Below are positions 9,454 through 19,501 of a DNA stretch of 50,549 bases, one piece after another. This DNA comes from Thiohalocapsa marina (GTDB lineage: Bacteria > Pseudomonadota > Gammaproteobacteria > Chromatiales > Chromatiaceae). The notes below the pieces were generated by a model. That model was given only the letters and a program-made list of their open reading frames with translations. It did not search any database and was not told where the DNA came from. The stretch is from the NCBI RefSeq assembly GCF_008632335.1, contig NZ_VWXX01000028.1:1-50549 (forward strand), written 5' to 3'. The position numbers and the translations under genes were made by a program. How positions within the stretch are numbered: position 1 is the first letter of the stretch; every line of letters begins with the position of its first letter.

Positions 9454-10256
9454 GCGGCGCGGGACAGCCTCTCTGGCGCCGCCGCAGCCGTGCGGCGGAA
9501 CTGCTGCGCTGGCTCGGCTGGCTGCTGCTGGTGCTGCTGTTCGTCGTCTGCTGGACGCTGATGACCCAGGAGCAGATCTGGGAGTTCGTCTGGGATGCCC
9601 CGACTCAGGCCGCGGACCTCTTCTCGCGCATGGTGCCGCCGCGCTGGTCCTACATGGACAGCCTCTGGCTCCCGCTCTGGGACACCCTCAACATCGCCAC
9701 CCTGGGCACCCTGCTCGCGCTCCTGATTGCCGTGCCGGTGGCCTTTCTGGCGGCACGCAATACCACGCCGAGCCTGCTCCTGGTCAGGCCCGTCGCGCTT
9801 TTCATCATCGTCGCCTCGCGCTCAGTCAATGCACTGATCTGGGCGCTGCTGCTGGTCACCATCCTCGGGCCTGGACTGCTCGCCGGCGTCATCGCCATCG
9901 CGCTGCGCTCGGTGGGCTTCATCGGCAAGCTGCTCTACGAGGCCATCGAGGAGATCGACACCCGACAAGTGGAGGCGGTGCGGGCCACGGGCGCCGGCCC
10001 GGCGCAGGTGCTGGACTATGGCATCGTGCCGCAGATCCTGCCGGCCTTCGCCGGCATTGCGGTGTTCCGCTGGGACATCAATATCCGCGAATCCACGGTG
10101 CTCGGCCTGGTCGGTGCCGGCGGCATCGGGCTGCAGCTCAAGGCCTCGGTGGATGTGCTCGCCTGGCCGCAGGTGACCCTGATCTTCATCGTCATCCTGG
10201 CCACCGTCATCGCCAGCGAGTGGCTGTCGGCGCGGGTTCGGCGGGCGCTGATCTGA
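9450..10256 (+). CDS. phnE: Phosphonate-type ABC transporter permease 2
   Basis: The 268-aa paralogue of the preceding permease has the same landmarks: [17 protein letters not shown] (coupling loop) and DINIRESTVLGLVGAGGIG. The start overlaps the previous stop (ATGA). Two non-identical permeases suggest a heterodimeric channel, as in the PhnE1/PhnE2 arrangements of many proteobacteria. It is the last gene of the operon. A palindromic repeat follows about 65 bp after the stop. Confidence 0.88.
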   Translation: MSGAGQPLWRRRSRAAELLRWLGWLLLVLLFVVCWTLMTQEQIWEFVWDAPTQAADLFSRMVPPRWSYMDSLWLPLWDTLNIATLGTLLALLIAVPVAFLAARNTTPSLLLVRPVALFIIVASRSVNALIWALLLVTILGPGLLAGVIAIALRSVGFIGKLLYEAIEEIDTRQVEAVRATGAGPAQVLDYGIVPQILPAFAGIAVFRWDINIRESTVLGLVGAGGIGLQLKASVDVLAWPQVTLIFIVILATVIASEWLSARVRRALI

Positions 10257-10261
10257 GTGGA

Positions 10262-10420
10262 GTGGCCATCCGCCAGCTTTCAGCCGCCAGCCTTCAGCCT
10301 TCAATCGCTGACCTCGGGGATTTACCGCAGAGGCGCAGAGGACGCAGAGCAACCGCCAAGGAAATCCGTTGTATTGACTCTCTTTATTCTCTGTGTCCTC
10401 TGCGCCTCCGCGGTTCAGCG
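10262..10420. repeat. CAGCC-rich repeat followed by the CCGCAGAGG inverted repeat, copy 1
   Basis: 10262-10300 has short CCAGC/CAGCC units. 10323-10352 reads TACCGCAGAGGCGCAGAGGA and on, and 10388-10416 carries the inverse complement (TCCTCTGCGCCTCCGCGGTT), giving roughly 25-bp arms around a 35-bp AT-richer loop. The same element recurs at about 31535 and 33103. It lies directly against the truncated end of the HAD pseudogene. Confidence 0.7.
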
Positions 10421-10618
10421 ACCTCCTCGGGCGTGCGCCGCGGATTGTTGGTGACGAAGACGTGCGGCAGACCGCCGATGCGCTGCAAGAGGTCCAGCGC
10501 GCCCGGCAGCGGCACGTCGCCATGGTAGAGCACCCCCGTCCATGTCCAACAGAAGGCCGCGGATGGGCCGATGGCGCGGGTCGCCACCGCAGGTATCGAG
10601 TGCACAGATCGGAGTCAT
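10415..10618 (-). pseudogene. HAD-superfamily phosphatase fragment (NagD-like), frameshifted and truncated
   Basis: From ATG 10618 the frame reads to HRPIRGLLLDMDG, the start of HAD motif I, and then shifts at a run of five Gs. The next frame continues the family sequence: GVLYHGDVPLPGALDLLQ and HVFVTNNPRRTPEEVAE. Four Gs would restore DMDGVLYHGD. The sequence ends after about 65 residues at the palindromic repeat, so the remaining 180-200 residues of an HAD-IIA protein, including motifs III/IV, are missing. It is a non-functional remnant. Confidence 0.8.
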
Positions 10619-10739
10619 TGCTTGGATGGGTTGATCCGGTTGGTCTGAATCAGGGCGATCGTGCGGCCATCGTCATGGCGTCGATCTGGCCGCAGAACCA
10701 GTCCTGCCAATCCCCTGTGGATGCGGAATCTTGCCAGAT

Positions 10740-11375
10740 TCAACTCGCTGTTTCGAATTCCAGCCTCAATGCAGTGAGTTTCCCGCTCAGAAAGGCGCCC
10801 GTATCGATCCCGATGCGGCGGTTCCTCCGCTCGATCTCGAAATCGTTCGTGATGCTGTGGCCGTGAACGACGGTATAGGGGAGGCCGTGATCCTGGCTCA
10901 GGAAGGGCTCGCGTATCCAGATCAGGTCGCGTTCGCGTTGATCCTCGAGCGGTACCCCTGGCCGGACGCCGGCATGAACCAGGAGGTAGGGCCCGCGAAT
11001 GGCGTAGTAGGGCAGCGCCTCGAACCAGGCCCGATGCGCGCGGGCAAAGGGCAACAAGGACAGCTCGCCCCCGTTCCACAGCCAGAGATCCAGGGCTCGA
11101 TCACCGGGTTCGGGCGCTGAGATCACATTGAGCAGCATGTCCTCGTGGTTGCCGCGCAGCACGGTCACGCCGGCCAGACCCTAGGCTGCGGGATCGGCCT
11201 GCAGGGCGAAGATCTGCTCGAGCACACGCCGGTCACCATCGGGTTCCGGCGCGCGATCGATCAAGTCCCCCAGAAAGATGAGCTCAGCGCCTGAGTGGAG
11301 CTGTGGCGCGAGCGTTTCTGCGAGCAGGCCGGCGCAGCCATGAACGTCGCCGATGGCAATCAGGGTGTTGGTCAT
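10740..11375 (-). pseudogene. PPP-family metallophosphatase (ApaH/PrpA-like) interrupted by an in-frame TAG
   Basis: The 212-codon frame has the PPP signature motifs GDVHG, GDLIDR and GNHEDM, plus the later HAGV and VHGHS metal-binding histidines. These are ligands of a dinuclear metal site acting on phosphoproteins or diadenosine polyphosphates. One TAG codon (11181-11183) falls between FALQADPAA and VTVLRGNHE, in the same frame and with no other disruption. The two halves are therefore 64 and about 143 residues. Reinitiation at the GTG at 11168 would lack the first two metal motifs. It is probably a young nonsense pseudogene. Amber readthrough is a less likely alternative. Confidence 0.78.
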
Positions 11376-11599
11376 GACGGATCCTCTTGGTGACCATCCG
11401 GAACCCAGATTTGCGACACTGATTGACGCGCTCCTTCCCGGTTACCGCTTCAGTGGCCCGGAGTATGATGGCCGCTGGGCCTCGACAAGCCTGCCGCCGC
11501 TGTAATCCTTCCACGGATAGGCGAGGTTCTGCCATCCTATGGACAAGAATCTGACAGAAAAATCTCGTTAGCGCGATCGAACACGAAATCCGATTCCTC
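11376..11599. promoter_or_regulatory. Upstream region of the BREX operon
   Basis: These 224 bp lie between the divergent phosphatase remnant and pglW and should carry the BREX promoter. The best -10-like hexamer is TATGAT (11464-11469), with TTACCG (11442-11447) 16 bp upstream as a poor -35. No good Shine-Dalgarno precedes the pglW ATG, which fits low expression of a kinase with toxic potential, but this is weak evidence. Confidence 0.3.
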
Positions 11600-14500
11600 A
11601 TGGACGCCCTCTGGAAGCAAATCACCCCCTCGGACTTTGCCTGGGAACGGGAGGCGCTTGAATTCTTGCGCAGCCACTTGCCGAGCCACGAGCCTTACCG
11701 GGCGTGGAGCAATTTCGAGTTCATTGCCCAGGACGGCTCCATCAACGAGGTGGATGCACTGATCCTGACCCCCAAGGGATTGTTTCTGGTCGAGATCAAA
11801 TCGCATCCGGGCGAGATCAGCGGTGATGCCAGCAGTTGGGTCTGGACCCACAACGGCAGGTCCCGGGTGTTCGACAATCCGCGCCTGCTGGCCGACCGCA
11901 AGGCCAAGAAGCTGGCCTCGCTGCTCAAGGCACAGCGATCGGTCAAGAAGTCGAAGGAGACCATCCCCTTCATCAACAGCCTGGTGTTCCTGTCCGCCGA
12001 GAACGTGTTGAACCGCCTGCAGGGGCCGGCGCGGGCTCAGGTCTGCACGCGCAAGAACGTACTCGATGCCTTGGTTCAGATGGATGCCCTCTGGTCCCAC
12101 AAGCCGCTCAACCGCCCCGTTTCCAAACTGGTGTCCCGCGCCATCGAGGAGGCCGGCATCAAGGAGTCGCCGCGTTCGCGGCGGGTGGGCCTGTATGCGC
12201 TCGAGGAGCTGACCGACGAGTCGGACAACTTCCAGGACTGGCTGGCCACCCACACCGAGACCGGCGTGCATCGGCGCATTCGCGTGTATCTGACCCATGG
12301 CAAGTCGGAGGCGGAGGCCCAGCGCCTGCAGCAAGCGGCCAAGCTGGAGTTTCGGCTGTTGGAGGGACTGGAGCATCCGGGCATCTTGCGGGCGTTGGAT
12401 TACCAACAGCATGACCAGGGTCCCGCGCTGGTGTACGAATACGACCCCGCCCTCACCCGGCTGGATCACTACCTGCTCGGACTCGGCCAAGGGCAGCGAC
12501 TGGAGACCCTGGATGCGCTCACCTTGCTGCGGCAGATCGCCGAGACGGTGCGCTTTGCCCATGCCCAGCGTCTCCAGCACCGTGCACTGAGCCCGCAAAG
12601 CATCTACCTCAAGCGGCTCGATAGCGGCGGCTTCGGCGTGAAGATCGCCAACTGGTCGACCGCCAATCGCGCCTTCGAGTCCGAGACCCGCCAGCTGACC
12701 CTGATGAGCCACATGAGCTGCATGATGCAGGAGGATGCCGGCCCGTACCTGGCGCTGGAAGCGCATTCGACGAGCGATATCGACAGCGTCTACCTGGATG
12801 TGTTTTCCCTGGGTGCCATTGCCTATCTGCTCTTCACCGGCAAGCCGCCGGCGCGCAATGACCTGGAACTGCAGGACAAGCTGAGCCGGGGCAAGGGCCT
12901 GCAGATCACCGATGAACTGAATGGGGCGGGGCAGGAATTGCAGGACCTGATCCAGTATGCGACCCATCCCGATGTCGCAGTCCGCATGGGTTCGGCCGAT
13001 GACTTCATCGAGTACCTGGACCTGGTGGAAGAGGAACTGACCCGGCCCGATAGCCAGCGTCACGACAACCCGACGGAAGCGCGTCCGGGTGATGTGTTCG
13101 AGGGCGGTATCCGCGTCAGGAAACGGATCGGTCGGGGCGCCAGCGCGGTCGCCTTTGTCGTCGAACGGCAAGGTCAGGAACTGGTCCTCAAGCTGGCCGC
13201 CGACATGGACCACAACAAGCGCCTGCGAGCCGAAGGCGAGACGCTGCGCAAGCTGCGGCATCAAGCGATCATCGCGCACCACGACACCCTCGATTTCGTC
13301 GGCCACACCGGCCTGTTGCTTGACTACGCCAGCGAGGGCGCACTGTCGCGTCGCCTGCGGGAGGAAGGCGCCATCCAGCTGGAACTGCTTGAGCGGTTCG
13401 GCGATGACCTGCTGAGCGCACTCTGCCATCTGGAAGAAAAGGGCATCGCCCATCGCGACATCAAGCCGGAAAACCTGGGGCTGATGAAGCAGGGCAAACA
13501 ACTGCACCTGGTGCTGTTCGACTTTTCCTTGTCAGCGACCAGCGCCGAGAACTTCACGGCGGGTACCCTGGCCTACATGGACCCCTTCATCCGTGATCCC
13601 GGCCGCAGGCGCTGGGATGATTACGCCGAGCGTTTCTCCGCCGCGCTGACCCTCTACGAGATGGCGACCGCCACCTTGCCCGCCTGGGCGGCCAGCGAAG
13701 GCCTGCCGCCACTGATCGAAGGTGCGCTGGAGATCGACCCCGTCATTTTCGATCCCAGCGTACGCGACAGCATGCTGGACTTCTTCCGCAAGGCACTGGC
13801 ACGCGACATCAAGGCACGCTTCGGCAATGCCGAAGACATGCGCCGCGCCTGGCACCAGATTTTCCTGCAGCTCAGTCAGGCCGCCAGGGACCAAGCCAGG
13901 GATGCCGACCAGGCCAGCTGCGCCATCGACGCGGCACAGCCGGATACCCAGATCGGCCTGCTGCCCCTGTCGGCCCAGGCCATGGATACCCTCAGTCGCC
14001 TCAACATCAATGTGGTGGACGAGCTGATGCAGCTGCCACGCAACGAACTGGTGCGCATGACCGGCGTCGGCACCCGCACCCGGCGCGAGCTGTCCGAGGT
14101 GATCGGTCGGCTGCAATCCCGCCTGGGCGCCCAGATCAAGATCGAGCCCAAACCCGGTGGATCGACCGGCGTCGCCAGCGTCGATCAACTGAAACGCCTG
14201 GTGGCGCCTAAGCAAACCAAGGCCAGCGATCCGGAGCGCCTGCGCTTTCTCAATACCTACCTGGGCGGGCTCGACCAGGAAGGGCCGGTGGATCCCCACC
14301 AGGTCAACTGGCCCACGCTGGTGCTGCTCTGTACCGAGATCGGCATGGATACCGCTGCTGCCCGAGACATCCAGGCCAGGCTGCTGATCCAGTGGGGCAA
14401 ACACAAGGAGATCACCGAACTGCGCAATACCCTGGCAGAGCTGCTGGAAGAGAACGGCGGCGTGATGACGGCCAGCGAACTGGCCGAGGCGACCTTGTTG

Positions 14501-15763
14501 CGGCGGGGCTCGGTGCAGACCTCGCCGACCCGCGAACGCTGGGCGCGTGCCATCCTCCGGGTGGCCGTCGAGACCGAACTGAATCGCCAGGAGTCCCGCT
14601 GGATCATGCGCCGCTCCGGCCAGCGCATCCTGGTTGCCGATAACCGCAACAACCGGGGCGAGGAACTGGCCGACTATGCCGAAGCCCTTGGCCAAGTGGC
14701 GGATGACTGTGCCCGGCAAGACCCCCTGCTGTCACCGATCCGCGCCCTGGAGCGGTTGCGGGCGGTCATGGCCCCCGAATCCTTCGGCGGGCTCAGCAAC
14801 CACCGGCTGCTACGCCTGGCGGTCGCCGCCTCGCACAGTGCCGCGCTGTCCAGTCGCGCCGAGTTCTACCCGCGCGGCATGGCCGCCGAGCGCAGCCTGG
14901 AACTGGCCCAGGGCGCCCTGCTGGGATCGCAAGTCCTGAGCGTGGACGAGGTCCTGTCGCGGATCCAGGGGCGTTATCCCGAAGCCGCACCCCTGCCGGG
15001 CCGACCGCAGCTGGACAGCCTGATGCAACGCCTGGATCTGGGCTTTGTCTGGGATGGCAGCTACAACCGCAACGGCCAATACGGCGCCTACTTCCTGCCC
15101 AAGGCCAGCCTCAGCAGCTCTGCCACCCAAACGACCAGCTATTTCAGCCTGACCCATCATGAAGCCGGCGCTGAGCTGCCGGACGAGCAGGTCAAGCGGT
15201 TCCAGCAACTGGTCAAGACCAGCATCGATTCCGCCCGCTTCCTGGCCTTGTCCGTGCGGCCCGGGTTGATGCTGCAGGCCAGAGACAGGCTGATCGCGTG
15301 CTATGGTTTGCAACCCATCAGTTTCGATGCCTTGTTGCTGCGCCATCTGCACCAGCTCTGTGACGGCATGGCCAAGCCGCCAAACTGGCAGGTCGTGCTC
15401 AAGGCCGATGCAGCCGCACCAGACAGCATCGACTGGACGCGCCTGCAGGGCTTGGTGCGCCGGGTCCTGCCCGACATGGCGGCGGAGATCAAGGCGGCGC
15501 AGCAGCCCGTGCTGCTGACCGAGCCCGGGCTGATCGGCCGCTACGGGCTCATCCACAGCTGGCTGGCCGAGCTGCGCGAACACCTGCTGAACGCCCGGGC
15601 GCCAAAGGCACTGGTGCTGCTGATCGCCAATGACGTAGCCACCGCGGGCGCCATGATCGATGGTGCAGCCGTGCCCAGCGGTGCCGGCAGCCGCGAATTT
15701 GCCCGCGTGCCCCGCGCCTGGATACTGCCCGCCAGCCTGTCCGACACAGCGGCCACGGCTTGA
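11600..15763 (+). CDS. pglW: BREX type 2 protein PglW: NERD domain plus tandem kinase domains
   Basis: The 1387-aa protein begins with a nuclease-related NERD domain (about residues 12-110; INEVDALILTPKGLFLVEIK). A first kinase-like domain (about 200-480) is degenerate: the catalytic loop reads HRALSPQSI instead of HRD..N. The second kinase (about 496-760) has the Gly loop IGRGASA (510-516), Lys531 and HRDIKPEN (618-625), with DFS rather than DFG at 641-643. A helix-hairpin-helix/RNA-polymerase-alpha-CTD-like segment follows at about 789-838 (LSRLNINVVDEL...GVGTRTRREL), then a long C-terminal region. PglW is the Ser/Thr kinase of the Streptomyces Pgl and type 2 BREX systems. It heads the operon here, 40 nt before pglX, and length and order fit. 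The degenerate first kinase suggests a regulatory pseudokinase. Confidence 0.93.
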   Translation: MDALWKQITPSDFAWEREALEFLRSHLPSHEPYRAWSNFEFIAQDGSINEVDALILTPKGLFLVEIKSHPGEISGDASSWVWTHNGRSRVFDNPRLLADRKAKKLASLLKAQRSVKKSKETIPFINSLVFLSAENVLNRLQGPARAQVCTRKNVLDALVQMDALWSHKPLNRPVSKLVSRAIEEAGIKESPRSRRVGLYALEELTDESDNFQDWLATHTETGVHRRIRVYLTHGKSEAEAQRLQQAAKLEFRLLEGLEHPGILRALDYQQHDQGPALVYEYDPALTRLDHYLLGLGQGQRLETLDALTLLRQIAETVRFAHAQRLQHRALSPQSIYLKRLDSGGFGVKIANWSTANRAFESETRQLTLMSHMSCMMQEDAGPYLALEAHSTSDIDSVYLDVFSLGAIAYLLFTGKPPARNDLELQDKLSRGKGLQITDELNGAGQELQDLIQYATHPDVAVRMGSADDFIEYLDLVEEELTRPDSQRHDNPTEARPGDVFEGGIRVRKRIGRGASAVAFVVERQGQELVLKLAADMDHNKRLRAEGETLRKLRHQAIIAHHDTLDFVGHTGLLLDYASEGALSRRLREEGAIQLELLERFGDDLLSALCHLEEKGIAHRDIKPENLGLMKQGKQLHLVLFDFSLSATSAENFTAGTLAYMDPFIRDPGRRRWDDYAERFSAALTLYEMATATLPAWAASEGLPPLIEGALEIDPVIFDPSVRDSMLDFFRKALARDIKARFGNAEDMRRAWHQIFLQLSQAARDQARDADQASCAIDAAQPDTQIGLLPLSAQAMDTLSRLNINVVDELMQLPRNELVRMTGVGTRTRRELSEVIGRLQSRLGAQIKIEPKPGGSTGVASVDQLKRLVAPKQTKASDPERLRFLNTYLGGLDQEGPVDPHQVNWPTLVLLCTEIGMDTAAARDIQARLLIQWGKHKEITELRNTLAELLEENGGVMTASELAEATLLRRGSVQTSPTRERWARAILRVAVETELNRQESRWIMRRSGQRILVADNRNNRGEELADYAEALGQVADDCARQDPLLSPIRALERLRAVMAPESFGGLSNHRLLRLAVAASHSAALSSRAEFYPRGMAAERSLELAQGALLGSQVLSVDEVLSRIQGRYPEAAPLPGRPQLDSLMQRLDLGFVWDGSYNRNGQYGAYFLPKASLSSSATQTTSYFSLTHHEAGAELPDEQVKRFQQLVKTSIDSARFLALSVRPGLMLQARDRLIACYGLQPISFDALLLRHLHQLCDGMAKPPNWQVVLKADAAAPDSIDWTRLQGLVRRVLPDMAAEIKAAQQPVLLTEPGLIGRYGLIHSWLAELREHLLNARAPKALVLLIANDVATAGAMIDGAAVPSGAGSREFARVPRAWILPASLSDTAATA

Positions 15764-15802
15764 ATTCGCCGTCTTGACGGGACAATCCGAAGGAACCTCG
15801 AC

Positions 15803-18800
15803 ATGATCGACCGCCAGCAACTGCTCAAGGACCTGCAAGCCCTGCTGCCCAGACTCGAACAGGACATCCTGGCCTATGCCGAGGCCAGGCCCGAGCTCAG
15901 CGCCCACCTGAAGGCCGAATACGCCCAGGCCAAGGCCGCCAACCGCACGGCAGAACACTTCGTCGCCTGGCGCGAGGCCCAGATCACCCAGGCCGCCGTG
16001 GCCTGGCTGCTGGCGGCGGTGTTCGTCCGCTTCCTGGAAGACAACCAACTGCTGGACGAGCCCCTGCTGTCCGGCCCGGCCGGCAGCCGGCTGCAGCACG
16101 CCAGGGACCGCATCGGCATCTACTTCCGCGAACAGCCCACCCATGCCGAGCGGGAGTACCTGTTCCAGCTGTTTGAACAATTGGAACAAATGCCCGTGCT
16201 GCGCGAGCTGCTGGACCGCCAGCACAACCCGCTCTGGCAACTGCCGGTCTCGGCCGATGGCGCCAAGGCCATCATCGACTTCTTCCAGCAACTGGACCCG
16301 GCCACCGGCGCCATCCGCCACGACTTCACCGATGCACGCTGGGACACCCGCTTCCTCGGCGATCTGTATCAAGACCTGTCCGAGTCCGTGCGCAAGCGCT
16401 ACGCCCTGTTGCAGACCCCGGAGTTCGTCGAGTCCTTCATCCTCGACTACAGCCTGGAGAAGGCCATGCAGAGCTTCGGCCTGCCCGGACTGCGGCTGAT
16501 CGACCCGACCTGCGGCTCGGGTCACTTTCTGCTCAGCGCCTTCGAGCGCCTGTTCGACGCCTGGATCAGACGCGAGCCGGCCACCAACGCCCGCGCCCTG
16601 GCCCAGCGGGCGCTGGATGCCGTCCATGGGGTGGACATCAACCCCTATGCCATCGCCATCGCCCGCTTCCGCCTGCTGATCGCCGCCATGAAGGCCGCTG
16701 GTAGCGACAGGCTCAGCGCGGCGCCGGACTTCCACTTCAACCTGGCGGTGGGGGATTCGCTGATCCATGGCCGGCGGCATGCGGTCGAGGATTTACGAGG
16801 CCAGGGCTACCAGAGCGACCTGCTCGACGAGCCCATCCGCCATGTGCTGGAGGTGGAGGACCAGGCAAAGCTGAGCCGGATTCTCAACCAGCAATATCAT
16901 GTGGTGGTCGGCAATCCGCCCTACATCACGGTCAAGGATGCCGCCCTGAATCAAGCCTACCGAGCCAAATACCCCACCTGCCACCGGCAATACTCCTTGG
17001 GCGTGCCCTTCACCGAGCGCTTTTTCGACCTGACCCTGAGCGCAAGAGACAACCAGCCGGCTGGCTACCTGGGCATGATCACCACCAACAGCTTCATGAA
17101 ACGGGAATTCGGCAAGAAGCTGATCGAGGACTACCTGCCGCACAAGGACCTGACCCACGTCATCGATACCTCCGGCGCCTATATCCCCGGCCACGGCACC
17201 CCGACGGTGATCCTGTTCGGTCGCAACCAGAAGCCCCAATCCGAGCGGATTCGGGCCGTGCTGGGGATTCGCGGGGAGCCCAGCACCCCAGGCGATGCGG
17301 CCCAGGGCCAGGTCTGGCAGTCCATCCTGAGCCTGATCGAAAAGCCGGGGAGCGAGAACGCCTTTGTCAGCGTGGTGGATCAGGAACGTGAGCTGTATGG
17401 CAAACATCCCTGGAGTGTTGGGGGCGGCGGGGCGACAGAATTAAAATCAGTAATCGAATCAAATGCAGATCGCAAACTTGAGGATTTGATTTCATTGATT
17501 GGATTTGTCTGCATGACGCGCGCAGATGATATCTATTTCTCAAGGAGAGAGACTTTACTAAGATTCGGGATTGAGTCTGAGTATGTCATTTACAATATCG
17601 AAGGTGATCGCGTCCGAGACTGGGCCATTGATGATCCAAGTGCGACTTGTTTTCCGTATGACCAGACTTTACAACCTCATTTGTCGCAAAGTTCGGAAAA
17701 ATTTCTTTGGCCTCACCGGACAGCACTTTGGCTGAGACGTGAGCCTAATGGAAATCACTTCGAGATTGGTTTGACATGGTTCGAGTGGAGTCGTTTTCAA
17801 AGAGAACGCTTCAAAATCCCTCTCTCCATCACCTTCGCCTTCGTCGCCACCCACAATCATTTCGTCCTCGACCGGGGCGGCAAGGTATTCAATCGATCGG
17901 CGCCGGTCATCAAGCTGCCTGCCGATGCCAGCGAGGACGATCATCTCATCCTGCTCGGGTTGCTCAACAGCTCCACCGCCTGCTTTTGGATGAAGCAGGT
18001 GTTTCACAATAAAGGGGCGACTAGCGATAAAGGCGTTTTGCAGGATGATCCAGAGAAATTCAGATTCGAGTTTGATGGCACGAAGCTAAAAAGTTTCCCC
18101 ATTCCCGAACTCAATGACCTTCAAAGAGAAAAACTGCTTGACCTGACTAAGTTCCTGGATGAATTTGGCAAGTTAATAGGAGGGTTTAGCTTTAAGGATA
18201 TGATCGAACAAAATTGCTCAGGAGACTTGAAGAAGTCAATTGAAAAAAGCATTTTCGAAAGAGAACAACTAAGAGCCTGGATGGTTCGATGGCAGGAAGA
18301 GCTGGATTGGCTTTGCTATGAGTTGTATGGCCTTCTGTCCGAAGGATCTGGCTGTGAATCCCTGATATGGCAGAGTCATGTGGAGGATATGCCCGCCCTG
18401 TCTGGTGATGATCGGGCGTATCGTTATCTCTCCCGTCCCGATTCCCCAAACGATGCGCGGACTAGAGCAAGAATTCACCTCATTAAGACGAATAAGAATA
18501 TCGGGCTGATTGAGCGCCCCGAATACAAGCGTCGTTGGTTCAAGTCTGCCGGGGCATACAACGCTGAAAATCTATCGGATAGCATGCGGGTTACCGATGC
18601 CTTGGAACAATGGCTGCTGGATCATCTGGAAGCCCAGTGCCACGCCCCGGAGCTCCTCACCTGCGCCCAACTGGCCGACCGGGTCCGACATGACAATGCC
18701 TTCCAGCAGGTGGCGGCCCTCTACCTGGGCACCGACACCTTCGACGCCCAGGCGCTGGTGGCCCAGTTGGTGGCCGATGACCAGGTGCCGCAGATGGCCG

Positions 18801-19417
18801 CCTGCCGCTACAAGGCCAAGGCGCTGCCCAAGTTTCGCGCCTGGCAGGAGACCTGGGCGCTGCAGCGGGCCGAGGATGCCATCGATGCCCGCACCGAGCT
18901 GCCCGAGACCGATCCCAACCACCTGAGCCCGGAGGCGGCGGCCACCCTGAAGCGGGAGCAGGTGGGCGACATCCCGCTGCCGCCCAAGTATGCCCAGGCG
19001 GATTTCGCCAAGGCCAGCTACTGGCCCCTGCGGGGGAAGCTGGATGTGCCCAAGGAGCGCTGGTTCAGCCTGCCCGGCTGCGAGAAGGGAGGTGACAGCA
19101 CCCTGGTGATCGGCTGGGCCGGACTCGATCACCTGCAGCGAGCGCAGGCCATCGCTAGCTGGTACCTGGACCGCAAGGAGCAGGAGGGCTGGAGCGCCGG
19201 GGCACTGCAGCCGATGCTGGTGGCCCTGGATGAGTTGATCCCCTGGCTGCAGCAGTGGCACAACGCCATCGACCCGGAATACGGCGAGCGCATGGGCGAC
19301 TACTACGAGGGCTTCCTGCAGGAGGAATTGCGCCAACTGGAGATCGCCCGGGATGCGCTGCTGGACTGGCGCCCACCTGCCGCCACGCGCGGACGCCGGC
19401 GCAAGATCGCAAGCTGA
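15803..19417 (+). CDS. pglX: BREX type 2 DNA adenine methyltransferase PglX
   Basis: The 1204-aa class I N6-adenine methyltransferase has AdoMet motif I at DPTCGSGHF (234-242) and catalytic motif IV NPPY at 371-374. In BREX, PglX methylates a non-palindromic host motif to mark self DNA. Host discrimination also needs the other BREX proteins. ATG 15803 is preceded by AAGGAA. Composition is mosaic: codons about 547-675 (17440-17825) and 736-930 (18010-18590) drop to roughly 37-47% GC by hand count against about 68% in the methyltransferase core. This is where the target-recognition region should lie. The frame is intact throughout, so the gene is probably functional with a recently exchanged specificity segment. 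Confidence 0.94.
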   Translation: MIDRQQLLKDLQALLPRLEQDILAYAEARPELSAHLKAEYAQAKAANRTAEHFVAWREAQITQAAVAWLLAAVFVRFLEDNQLLDEPLLSGPAGSRLQHARDRIGIYFREQPTHAEREYLFQLFEQLEQMPVLRELLDRQHNPLWQLPVSADGAKAIIDFFQQLDPATGAIRHDFTDARWDTRFLGDLYQDLSESVRKRYALLQTPEFVESFILDYSLEKAMQSFGLPGLRLIDPTCGSGHFLLSAFERLFDAWIRREPATNARALAQRALDAVHGVDINPYAIAIARFRLLIAAMKAAGSDRLSAAPDFHFNLAVGDSLIHGRRHAVEDLRGQGYQSDLLDEPIRHVLEVEDQAKLSRILNQQYHVVVGNPPYITVKDAALNQAYRAKYPTCHRQYSLGVPFTERFFDLTLSARDNQPAGYLGMITTNSFMKREFGKKLIEDYLPHKDLTHVIDTSGAYIPGHGTPTVILFGRNQKPQSERIRAVLGIRGEPSTPGDAAQGQVWQSILSLIEKPGSENAFVSVVDQERELYGKHPWSVGGGGATELKSVIESNADRKLEDLISLIGFVCMTRADDIYFSRRETLLRFGIESEYVIYNIEGDRVRDWAIDDPSATCFPYDQTLQPHLSQSSEKFLWPHRTALWLRREPNGNHFEIGLTWFEWSRFQRERFKIPLSITFAFVATHNHFVLDRGGKVFNRSAPVIKLPADASEDDHLILLGLLNSSTACFWMKQVFHNKGATSDKGVLQDDPEKFRFEFDGTKLKSFPIPELNDLQREKLLDLTKFLDEFGKLIGGFSFKDMIEQNCSGDLKKSIEKSIFEREQLRAWMVRWQEELDWLCYELYGLLSEGSGCESLIWQSHVEDMPALSGDDRAYRYLSRPDSPNDARTRARIHLIKTNKNIGLIERPEYKRRWFKSAGAYNAENLSDSMRVTDALEQWLLDHLEAQCHAPELLTCAQLADRVRHDNAFQQVAALYLGTDTFDAQALVAQLVADDQVPQMAACRYKAKALPKFRAWQETWALQRAEDAIDARTELPETDPNHLSPEAAATLKREQVGDIPLPPKYAQADFAKASYWPLRGKLDVPKERWFSLPGCEKGGDSTLVIGWAGLDHLQRAQAIASWYLDRKEQEGWSAGALQPMLVALDELIPWLQQWHNAIDPEYGERMGDYYEGFLQEELRQLEIARDALLDWRPPAATRGRRRKIAS
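17440..18590 (+). other. Low-GC, probably transferred specificity segment within pglX
   Basis: Hand counts of 60-base lines give 24/60 GC at 17461 and 17521, 28/60 at 17581 and 22/60 at 18181, against 41/60 at 16501. The block is split by a GC-normal stretch at about 17825-18005 encoding [27 protein letters not shown], a conserved-looking core. GC returns to normal at about 18590. The pattern suggests two recognition subdomains exchanged by recombination between conserved flanks. Confidence 0.7.
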
Positions 19418-19501
19418 AGCGCCTGTTCTGGAACCTGGCCCTGGGGAACCCTTACCTGGGGGACAATGGCGGCCCAGGCCGCACTCACGTGGAGAGAGAC
19501 G

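Noticed and set aside
14810-16780. 656-codon minus-strand ORF spanning the pglW/pglX junction
   Set aside because: It bridges two well-supported plus-strand genes and has shadow composition.
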